Part shown: one piece after another, positions 1 to 5,913 of the stretch
How positions within the stretch are numbered: the first letter of the stretch is position 1
How the letters are laid out: each line of letters opens with the position of its first letter
Assembly (NCBI GenBank): GCA_041481445.1
Contig: JBGPBV010000226.1
Location: 1 to 8,731, forward strand
Origin: AA29 sp041481445
GTDB lineage: Bacteria; Acidobacteriota; Vicinamibacteria; Fen-336
Length of the DNA stretch: 8,731 bases
Reading direction: 5' to 3'
Translations under genes and position numbers: made by a program
The notes under the pieces: generated by a model
Databases searched by the model: none
What the model saw: only the letters and a program-made list of their open reading frames with translations
What the model was told of the DNA's origin: nothing

Positions 1-60
1 AGTCGTCTCGAGAACACTGGGACGGCGACCCGCCAGCGGACGCGAGCGATCGCGGCGGCC

Positions 61-112
61 CGCCCGCGACGACCGATCGACGATCCCGCCCGCGCCGACC
101 GATCGACGACCG
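61..112. repeat. Imperfect 26-bp tandem duplication downstream of xylA
   Basis: Two adjacent 26-base units (61-86 and 87-112) agree at 23 of 26 positions by eye. They share a 13-base perfect core, GACCGATCGACGA, at 71-83 and 97-109, and a nearly identical CGCCCGCG-type lead-in. The second unit ends just before the xylA stop codon at 119-121. Bases 1-60 hold a single GCGATCGC palindrome at 46-53 and no gene that I can support. No hairpin followed by a T-run is visible, so I do not call a rho-independent terminator. The repeat could be a chance duplication or a site in the 3' untranslated region. Confidence 0.6.
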
Positions 113-118
113 CACCCC

Positions 119-1288
119 CTACCTCACGCCCAGGATCACCTCGACCGTGAGCTGGTCCAGCCGCTCGTACCCGAGGCCGCGCGCGCCCAGGGCCTTGCGG
201 TCGAATACGTGCCCTTTCAGCGCGTCCGCGGTGGCGCGGCTGTATCCGCCCAGCTCGGGCAGGCCCTCGCGCGGGACGTCCGAGATCGCCTTCACCAGCG
301 CCTGGATCTCCTTGTCCTCGTTCCAGCGGCGGGCCTTGTCCTTGTAGATGAGATAGGAACGCATGGAGCCGCGGGCAAAGTCCTTGACCCCGGCCACGTC
401 CTCCGTGCGGTAGGCGTGGGAGTCGAAGTGCCGGCTGCCCGCGTAGCCCACGTCCTCCAGGAACTTCACGAGGAAGAAGCAGGACTTGAGCGAGTGCGAT
501 CCGAAGCGCAGGTCCTGGTCGTAGCGGCCGAAAGCCTGGTCGTTGAGGTCGATGTGGAACAGCTTCTTTGCGTCCCAGGCCTGGGCGATCGCGTGCATGA
601 AGTTGAGGCCGGACATGTGCTCGTGCGCGACCTCCGGGTTCACGCCCACCATCTCCGGATGGTCGAGGGTCTCGATGAAGGCCAGGATGGAGCCGGTGGT
701 GGGCAGGTAGATGTCGTGGCGCGGCTCGTTGGGCTTGGCCTCCATCGCGAACACCAGGTCGTACTTCTGGTCCCGCACGTACTCGCACAGGAAGTTCATC
801 CCGTCGCGATAGCGGTTGATGGCGGCCAGGGGGTCCTTGCTGGCGTCGGTCTCCACGCCCTCGCGGCCGCCCCAGAAGACGTAGACCTTCGCCCCCAGCT
901 CCACCCCGAGGTCGATGTTGCGCATGGTCTTCTGCAAGGCGTAGGCGCGCACGCGGGGGTCGTTGGCGGTGAAGGCGCCGTCCTTGAACGAGGGGTCGCC
1001 GAACAGGTTCGTGGTGGCCATCGGGACCTTGAGGCCCGTCTCCGCCAGCGCCTTCTTGAAGTCGCGCACGATGCGGTCGCGGTCGGCGGGGGAGGCGTCG
1101 ATGGGCACGAGGTCGTCGTCGTGGAAGTTCACGCCGTAGGCCCCGACCTCCGCCAGCAGGTGGACGAGGTCCACCGGGGAGAGGACGGGGCGCACGGGCT
1201 CCCCGAAGGGGTCACGGCCCGGGTTGCCCACCGTCCAGAGGCCGAAGGTGAACTTGTGCTCCGGCTGCGGCCGATACGCGTCCGTCAT
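119..1288 (-). CDS. xylA: Xylose isomerase, class I (Streptomyces type)
   Basis: This cytoplasmic metal-dependent enzyme interconverts D-xylose and D-xylulose (and D-glucose and D-fructose). The 389-residue length matches the short class I enzymes, which lack the N-terminal extension of class II. Active-site residues fall at a constant +2 offset from the Streptomyces numbering I recall: His56 and Asp59 (FHDDD), Glu183/Lys185 (AMEAKPNEPR), Glu219 and His222 (GVNPEVAHE), Asp247 (FHIDLND), Asp257/Asp259 (YDQDLRFG) and Asp289 (SRHFDS). The substrate-pocket aromatics Trp18, Phe96 and Trp139 are also present. The Pro that usually follows the first metal-binding Glu is Ala184. The ATG start has a strong AGGAGG four bases upstream. 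It is the last visible gene of the receptor-GH3-xylA run, 34 bases after the GH3 stop. Family and catalytic competence are secure; the in vivo sugar (xylose) is inferred from the family and the neighbouring glycosidase. Confidence 0.97.
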   Translation of the reverse strand: MTDAYRPQPEHKFTFGLWTVGNPGRDPFGEPVRPVLSPVDLVHLLAEVGAYGVNFHDDDLVPIDASPADRDRIVRDFKKALAETGLKVPMATTNLFGDPSFKDGAFTANDPRVRAYALQKTMRNIDLGVELGAKVYVFWGGREGVETDASKDPLAAINRYRDGMNFLCEYVRDQKYDLVFAMEAKPNEPRHDIYLPTTGSILAFIETLDHPEMVGVNPEVAHEHMSGLNFMHAIAQAWDAKKLFHIDLNDQAFGRYDQDLRFGSHSLKSCFFLVKFLEDVGYAGSRHFDSHAYRTEDVAGVKDFARGSMRSYLIYKDKARRWNEDKEIQALVKAISDVPREGLPELGGYSRATADALKGHVFDRKALGARGLGYERLDQLTVEVILGVR

Positions 1289-1292
1289 GTGT

Positions 1293-1298
1293 CCTCCT
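1293..1298 (-). promoter_or_regulatory. Strong Shine-Dalgarno of xylA
   Basis: On the minus strand AGGAGG lies four bases before the xylA ATG (AGGAGG-ACAC-ATG). It fixes the start at 1288 and is the best ribosome binding site seen for any gene in the window, which suggests xylA is translated independently of the upstream GH3 gene. Confidence 0.8.
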
Positions 1299-1306
1299 GG
1301 CCCGGG

Positions 1307-1322
1307 GAGCGCGTGCGCGCTC
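1307..1322. other. Inverted repeat in the GH3-xylA gap
   Basis: GAGCGCG-TG-CGCGCTC is a perfect 7-bp inverted repeat with a 2-base centre. As RNA it would fold as a 6-bp stem with a 4-base loop. It begins immediately after the GH3 stop codon (1323-1325) and ends nine bases before the xylA ribosome binding site. It has no T-tract, so it is more likely an intercistronic stem, perhaps affecting mRNA stability, than a terminator. In a sequence this GC-rich, chance is a real alternative. Confidence 0.4.
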
Positions 1323-3665
1323 TCAGCGGGCGACGACTTCCAGCGGCGCCGTGGCCACCGTCGTCGAGCTCGTCCCGACCATGATGTCGAAGGTCCCGGG
1401 CTCGACCACCCGGTTCATGTGCTCGTCCGTGAAGCGCAGGGCGGCCGGTCCCACCTTGAACGTGACCGTCTTGCGCTCGCCGGGCCCGAGGCTCACGCGC
1501 TCGAACCCCCGCAGCTCCTCGACCGGCCGCGTCACCGAGGCCACCCGGTCCCGGACGTAGAGCTGCACGACCTCGTCTCCCTCGCGGCGGCCGGTGTTGG
1601 TGACGTCCACGCTGACCGTGGCCTCGCCCGCGGTGCCGATCTTGTCCGGGGCCACCTTCAGGTTCTCGACCTTGAACGTCGTATAGCTCAGCCCGTGCCC
1701 GAACGCGAACAGGGGGCTGCGCGGCAGATCGAGGTACGACCGGAACGAGGTCGGCTTGCGGCCGTAGTAGTCGGGGAGCTGGCCGGTGGCGCGCGGGAAC
1801 GAGATCGGCAGCTTGCCGCCGGGGTTCTTCTCCCCGAACAGCACCTCGGCCAGGGCGGTGCCGCCCTCCTGGCCCAGGTAGAAGCCCTCCAGGATGGCGG
1901 GGACGGTCTCCGCCACGTGCGGGATGGCCAGGGGCCGGCCGTTGATCAGCACCACCACCACCGGCTTGCCCGTGCCGCGCACGGCGTCGATCAGGTCCTC
2001 CTGCTGCGAGCTCAGGCGGAGGTCGGCCACGTCGCCCAGGTGGTTGTCGGCCCAGGCCTCGCGCGAGGTGGACTCGTTGGTGCCCACCACCACCACCGCC
2101 ACCTCCGCCTTCTTCGCCACCCCCACCGCCTCCGCGATGCGCTGGCGGTTCCGGGCCGGGTCCCCGAAGACGACCTTGTCCTCCGTCCAGTTCGGGGGCT
2201 CCTCCGTGATGCGGACCCCCTCCGCGTAGAGGACCTTCACCCCGGGGCCCGCGATCTTGTTGACGCCGTCAACTATATCCACGCCGCGCCCGGGGTCGCT
2301 GGAGTAGCCGCCCAGGCGCACCCCCTTGGCGTTGGGCCCGATGAGGGCGAGGGTCTTGAGGCGGGCCCGGTCCAGGGGGAGGAGGCCCTTGTCGTTCTTG
2401 AGGAGGACGATCGCGCGCCGCGCCGCCTCCAGGGCCAGGGCCTGGTGCTCGGGGGTGTTGCTGACCTTCTCCGCGCGGTCGGGGTCGACGTAGGGGTCCT
2501 CGAAGAGGCCGGCCAGGAACTTGGCCTTGAGCCCCCGCGCCACCGCGCGGTCGAGCGCGCCCTGGGAGACGCGCCCGGCCTTCACCAGGTCGGGCAGGCT
2601 GGCGTAGGCGGCGATGTCGGGCAGCTCGACGTCCACCCCCGCCTCCAGGGCCTGGCCGGCGGCGTCGGGCAGGTCGGCGGCCACGTGGTGCTGCGACACC
2701 ATCTGCTCGATCGCGTAGTAGTCGGAGACGACCATCCCGTCGAAGCCCCATTCCTGGCGGAGCAGCCGGTCGAGCAGCCAGCGGTTCTTGTGGGAGGGCA
2801 CGCCGTCCATCTCGTTGTAGGACGGCATCACCGCCATGACCCGGGCCTCGGTGACGGCGGCCTCGAAGGGGATCAGGTACTGGTCGCGCAGGACGCGCTC
2901 GCCGAAGCTGGTGGGCGCGGTGTTGATCCCGCCCTCGTGGGGGCCGTGCCCGGCGAAGTGCTTGGCGGTGGCGAAGACCTTGTCCTTGGCCAGGCGCTGG
3001 CTCGTGCCCTGGTAGCCGCGGATGGCGGCCAGGCCCATCGCCGTCACCAGGTAGGGATCCTCGCCGTAGGTCTCCTCCGTGCGGCCCCACCGCGGGTCGC
3101 GCGCGAGGTCGAGGACGGGCGAGAGGACCTCGTGGGTGCCGCGGGCCCGCGCCTCGAGGGCGGCCACGCTCATGACGCGCTCGATCAGGGCCGGATCCCA
3201 GGTGCTGGCCAGGGCGATCGGGATGGGGAACATGGTGGCCCGGGGCCCGACCAGGCCGTGCAGCGCCTCCTCGTGGGTGAGCGCGGGGATGCCCAGCCGC
3301 GTGTTCTCGAGCAGCCACTTCTGGACGGAGTTGTTGAAGACGGCGTCCTCGCGCGGGCCGAGCAGGATCTTGGCCGGCTTGTCGCGCAGCTCGGTCGGCC
3401 GCGCGATCTGGCCGATTCCGTTGGCGAGCACGGCGCGCGCGCCCGCGGGGTCGAGCTGTCCCTTGTCGTCGGTGATCTTCTCCTTGCCCTTCCAGAGGGC
3501 GAGGGTCTGCGCGACCTTCTCCTCGAGGGTCATGCGGGAGACGAGGTCGCGCACGCGCTCGTCGACGGGGCGCGTGGGATCCCGGTAGGCGGGACGCTCC
3601 TGGGCCAGCACCGGGAGCGCGGCCAGGAGGAGGAGACCGACGGCCCCATGCGAAAGCGGTTTCAT
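1323..3665 (-). CDS. Secreted GH3 glycosidase, probable beta-xylosidase
   Basis: This glycoside hydrolase family 3 enzyme of 780 residues should release single sugars from the non-reducing ends of beta-linked oligosaccharides, with retention of configuration. Residues 1-21 form a signal peptide (Lys2, a Leu/Ala core, VLA cleavage site), so it is exported, probably to the periplasm. Domains in order: N-terminal TIM-barrel (about 30-385) with KHFAGHG at 235-241 and nucleophile Asp315 in VVSDYY; alpha/beta sandwich (about 410-640), where Glu535 in SREAW is a candidate acid/base; the FGHGLSYTTF linker (655-664); and a fibronectin-III-like domain (about 675-775). HEEALHG (131-137) and EETYGEDPYL (197-206) recall the xylosidase branch rather than typical BglX glucosidases. 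Together with adjacent xylA this favours beta-xylosidase, but beta-glucosidase or arabinosidase activity is not excluded. The ATG start is chosen because the signal peptide follows directly; only a weak GAGG lies 8 bases upstream. The gene is complete and lies 70 bases after the receptor gene. Confidence 0.92.
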   Translation of the reverse strand: MKPLSHGAVGLLLLAALPVLAQERPAYRDPTRPVDERVRDLVSRMTLEEKVAQTLALWKGKEKITDDKGQLDPAGARAVLANGIGQIARPTELRDKPAKILLGPREDAVFNNSVQKWLLENTRLGIPALTHEEALHGLVGPRATMFPIPIALASTWDPALIERVMSVAALEARARGTHEVLSPVLDLARDPRWGRTEETYGEDPYLVTAMGLAAIRGYQGTSQRLAKDKVFATAKHFAGHGPHEGGINTAPTSFGERVLRDQYLIPFEAAVTEARVMAVMPSYNEMDGVPSHKNRWLLDRLLRQEWGFDGMVVSDYYAIEQMVSQHHVAADLPDAAGQALEAGVDVELPDIAAYASLPDLVKAGRVSQGALDRAVARGLKAKFLAGLFEDPYVDPDRAEKVSNTPEHQALALEAARRAIVLLKNDKGLLPLDRARLKTLALIGPNAKGVRLGGYSSDPGRGVDIVDGVNKIAGPGVKVLYAEGVRITEEPPNWTEDKVVFGDPARNRQRIAEAVGVAKKAEVAVVVVGTNESTSREAWADNHLGDVADLRLSSQQEDLIDAVRGTGKPVVVVLINGRPLAIPHVAETVPAILEGFYLGQEGGTALAEVLFGEKNPGGKLPISFPRATGQLPDYYGRKPTSFRSYLDLPRSPLFAFGHGLSYTTFKVENLKVAPDKIGTAGEATVSVDVTNTGRREGDEVVQLYVRDRVASVTRPVEELRGFERVSLGPGERKTVTFKVGPAALRFTDEHMNRVVEPGTFDIMVGTSSTTVATAPLEVVAR

Positions 3666-3688
3666 GGATCGAGCCTCGTGCGGCGCGG

Positions 3689-3694
3689 ATTGTA
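3689..3694 (-). promoter_or_regulatory. Possible -10 element upstream of the GH3 gene
   Basis: The minus strand reads TACAAT here, five of six matches to TATAAT, 23 bases before the GH3 ATG. No convincing -35 hexamer lies 16-18 bases upstream, so a secondary promoter inside the operon is only a possibility. It stands out because AT-rich hexamers are rare in this sequence. Confidence 0.25.
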
Positions 3695-3700
3695 CCCGAA

Positions 3701-3714
3701 AGGGACGAATCCCT
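3701..3714 (-). other. TTCG-loop hairpin in the receptor-GH3 gap
   Basis: On the minus strand AGGGA-TTCG-TCCCT forms a 5-bp stem closed by a TTCG tetraloop, within the 70-base gap that follows the receptor stop codon (3736-3738). There is no T-run after it, so it is not a canonical intrinsic terminator. It could be an mRNA-stabilising or attenuating stem between the receptor and the glycosidase, or part of a GH3 leader. Confidence 0.35.
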
Positions 3715-3735
3715 ATCGATCGGACCGCGGGAGGC

Positions 3736-5823
3736 CTACCAGCGGGCGCGCACGGTCGCGTCGAAGCGCCGGGCGGGCAGCCGGTAGTACTGCGAGTCGC
3801 CGAGCTCGCTCTCCGACACGGGGTCCCGCTGGTCGGTCAGGTTGCGGCCGTCCACGCGCAGCTCCAGGTGGCGGAGGCGCCAGCCCAGGCCAAGGGAGAG
3901 CTCGGTGTAGCCCTCGGCCAGCGCGGTGTTGCGCTTGTTCAGGAACCGCGACCCGACGTAATGGACGTCCGCGGAGGCGACCAGCCCCAGGTCAGGAGCC
4001 CAGGCCACGGAGGCGCCCGCCATGTTGTGGGCGGACATCTCGATCCGCTTGTTCGCCAGCTGCGTGGGGACGCCGTCGAAGAGCTGGATCGAGTCGATGA
4101 AGCGCGCGTCGTGGAGGGAGTAGGAGCCGCGCAGGAACAGGTGGCCCTGGGCGCGCCATTCCATCTCGAGCTCGATGCCCTTGAACCGGTTCTTGCCGGA
4201 GTTGGTCAGGCCGGGCACTCCGTTGACGGTGGTGGCGATCACGAGGTTCTCGAAGTCCATCCAGAAGCCGCTGGCTTCCAGGCCGAGCCGGCCCCCGGCC
4301 AGGCGCGCGCGCGCGCCCGCCTCGTAGGTGTTGGCGGTCTCCGGCTCGAGCAGGCCCTCTTCTTCGCCGCCCGTGTCGCCCTCTCCGATCCCGAAGTCGA
4401 AGGCGGCCGGCTTGAAGGCGTTGCGGTAATCCGCGAAGAGGCGCGCCGAGTCCGATCCCCGGCTCCAGGCCGTCCATTGCACGCCCACCGTGCCCGAGAG
4501 GCGCGTGTCCTCCCGGTCGCCCGCGTCCGCCTCGCCCGCGGGCTTGGTGGCCTTCTCGCGCGGGTCCTCGCGCTCCTCCATGGTCCGGTTCAGGCGCAGG
4601 CCGCCTTCGATGCGGAAGCGCTGGCTCGGCTCGAAGGCCACGAAGCCGTAGAGCCCCGAGAACTCGCGCCGGTCCTCGACCTGATCGTCGTCCGGCACCG
4701 CGGGGACGGGGATGGGCGGGGCGGGGTTGCCGGAGAGATTGACCGTGTAGTCGAACGCGCCACCGACCGCCTTGCCCTCGCCGTGCAGGTGATCGAGCCC
4801 CGTCACCACTTGCCAGCGAGGGGAGTGGCTCCAGGCGAAGTGCGTATCGAAGTAGACGTCGGTGAGATCCACGGTGCCGCGGATGCCGCGCGCGGGGGCG
4901 ACCGGGCTGACCACGTCGGAGAGGAACCCGCGGAAGATGTCCTGCCCGGCGTGGCTCGCCGACAGCGTGGACGACCAGGTCGAGCCCCACAGGGGCTGGT
5001 CGTAGCGGACGGTTCCGGTGTAGCGGGAGTCGTTCAGGAAGGCGCCGTCCGGGTTGTAGTTGGCATCGAGGGGCACGCGCGGAGACAGCACCGGCCCCTC
5101 GCGCGGATGCGGGCTGGCCGGACCCTGATCGACCCAGTGCAGGTCGACGTCGAAGCTGAAGTGGCCGGCCCCCAGCGTGCGCCCGTTGCGCCACCGCGTG
5201 TGGATGCGCTCGAAGCTCGTCCGGTCGTCGCGGAACCCGCGCTTGGCCACGTCGGCGGAGAAGCGCGAGTCGAAGCCCGCCCAGTGGAAGGGCAGGCCCA
5301 GGCTGCCGCTCCCGCTGCCGTAGCTCCCGAAGGACGCCGCCGCCGCGCGCGCGCCGTCGGAGGGGCCGCGATGGACGACGTGCAGCACCCCCACGAACGA
5401 GGTGGCCCCGTACATCACGGGCGCCGGCCCCCGCAGGACCTCGATGTGATCGACGTCGTCGAGGCTGAGGGTCGAGAGGGCCGGGTTGAAGGCCCCGCCC
5501 CACGGCACGGTGTCGACGACGAGGAGGAAGGCGTCGAACTCCTTCAGGCCCCAGAACTCGGGGACGGAGCTGGCGGGCCCGTTGTCGCCGCCGGGCGCGA
5601 CGTCCACTCCCGCCACCGACACGAGCGACGAGCGCAGGTCGTCCGCGGCGCGGGCCCGGGTCTCGTCGCCGCTGACGACGGTGACCATCGCGGGCACGGA
5701 GTCCGCCTCCTCCCGCAGGCCCTTGGCCGTCACTTCGACGACCTCGGCGCGGGTGGCGGGGGAGGGAGCCGGAGAGGGAGACGCGGACGCGGTCGCCGCG
5801 GCGAGAACGAGGGAGGAAATCAT
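3736..5823 (-). CDS. TonB-dependent outer-membrane receptor
   Basis: This is an outer-membrane beta-barrel receptor of 695 residues for TonB/ExbBD-energised uptake. A short export signal (about 1-14) ends in a Ser/Pro/Ala-rich stretch and lacks the usual positive N-terminus. EVVEVTA (27-33) resembles a TonB box. The plug domain (about 35-155) carries LLVVDTVPWGG and the signature IEVLRGPAPVMYGATSFVGVLHVV. The remainder shows the aromatic/polar alternation of barrel strands, with the late motifs LEPETANTYEAG, GIELEMEW and RNLTDQRDP, and ends RARW, the C-terminal aromatic typical of barrel proteins. The start is the ATG at 5823; no ATG, GTG or TTG occurs in frame for many codons upstream and no Shine-Dalgarno precedes it. 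The frame stays open to 7824, but that part is antisense to ilvD and not a real extension. Being first in a run with a GH3 enzyme and xylA suggests xylo-oligosaccharide import. No SusD partner is seen, and siderophore or cobalamin uptake cannot be excluded from sequence. Confidence 0.93.
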   Translation of the reverse strand: MISSLVLAAATASASPSPAPSPATRAEVVEVTAKGLREEADSVPAMVTVVSGDETRARAADDLRSSLVSVAGVDVAPGGDNGPASSVPEFWGLKEFDAFLLVVDTVPWGGAFNPALSTLSLDDVDHIEVLRGPAPVMYGATSFVGVLHVVHRGPSDGARAAAASFGSYGSGSGSLGLPFHWAGFDSRFSADVAKRGFRDDRTSFERIHTRWRNGRTLGAGHFSFDVDLHWVDQGPASPHPREGPVLSPRVPLDANYNPDGAFLNDSRYTGTVRYDQPLWGSTWSSTLSASHAGQDIFRGFLSDVVSPVAPARGIRGTVDLTDVYFDTHFAWSHSPRWQVVTGLDHLHGEGKAVGGAFDYTVNLSGNPAPPIPVPAVPDDDQVEDRREFSGLYGFVAFEPSQRFRIEGGLRLNRTMEEREDPREKATKPAGEADAGDREDTRLSGTVGVQWTAWSRGSDSARLFADYRNAFKPAAFDFGIGEGDTGGEEEGLLEPETANTYEAGARARLAGGRLGLEASGFWMDFENLVIATTVNGVPGLTNSGKNRFKGIELEMEWRAQGHLFLRGSYSLHDARFIDSIQLFDGVPTQLANKRIEMSAHNMAGASVAWAPDLGLVASADVHYVGSRFLNKRNTALAEGYTELSLGLGWRLRHLELRVDGRNLTDQRDPVSESELGDSQYYRLPARRFDATVRARW

Positions 5824-5913
5824 GGCCGAGACTAGGGTCGAACCGGAACTACTACCAACCGTAGTAACCGGCGGCCTCCTGAACGCGGAGACCGTGATAA
5901 CTTCGGCGGCACG
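5824..5913. promoter_or_regulatory. Divergent intergenic region between receptor gene and ilvD
   Basis: Ninety bases separate the two divergent start codons, so both promoters probably lie here or overlap the gene ends. For ilvD the best -10-like match is the weak GATAAC at 5896-5901, with no clear -35. For the receptor, TTGGTA (minus, 5858-5853) with TAGTCT 18 bases further is a poor match and would give an almost leaderless transcript. Neither start has a strong ribosome binding site: ilvD has only GGCGG four bases before its ATG, and the receptor has none. A minus-strand AGGAGG at 5875-5880 is about 50 bases from the receptor start and matches no start codon. Confidence 0.5.
5850..5866. 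promoter_or_regulatory. Operator-like palindrome TACTAC-N5-GTAGTA
   Basis: TACTAC at 5850-5855 and GTAGTA at 5861-5866 form a perfect 6-bp inverted repeat around CAACC. A direct repeat AACCGG encloses it (5841-5846 and 5866-5871). The size and symmetry suit a dimeric helix-turn-helix repressor, and the place, 27-43 bases before the receptor ATG and 48-64 before the ilvD ATG, suits control of either promoter. It is unusually AT-rich for this sequence. I cannot name the regulator: none is encoded in the window and the sequence is not a consensus I recognise. Confidence 0.5.

Noticed and set aside
46..53. GCGATCGC palindrome resembling the HIP1 element of cyanobacteria
   Set aside because: It is a lone octamer noticed only here, and a short GC-rich palindrome is expected by chance in this sequence.
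1224..4100. Very long plus-strand open frame (about 958 codons) opposite the GH3 gene and parts of xylA and the receptor gene
   Set aside because: Its translation is low-complexity (rich in Arg, Gly, Ala, Val, His) with no recognisable domain, and it spans three genes with clear family motifs on the other strand. It is an effect of high GC.
4303..4316. Alternating GC run (seven GC dinucleotides), possible Z-DNA or slippage site
   Set aside because: It encodes the Ala-Arg-Ala-Arg stretch in the receptor barrel, is short, and is expected by chance at this GC content.
3664..5835. Plus-strand open frame opposite the whole receptor gene
   Set aside because: No domain or credible start context; its composition is that of an antisense shadow, while the minus-strand protein has complete TonB-dependent receptor signatures.
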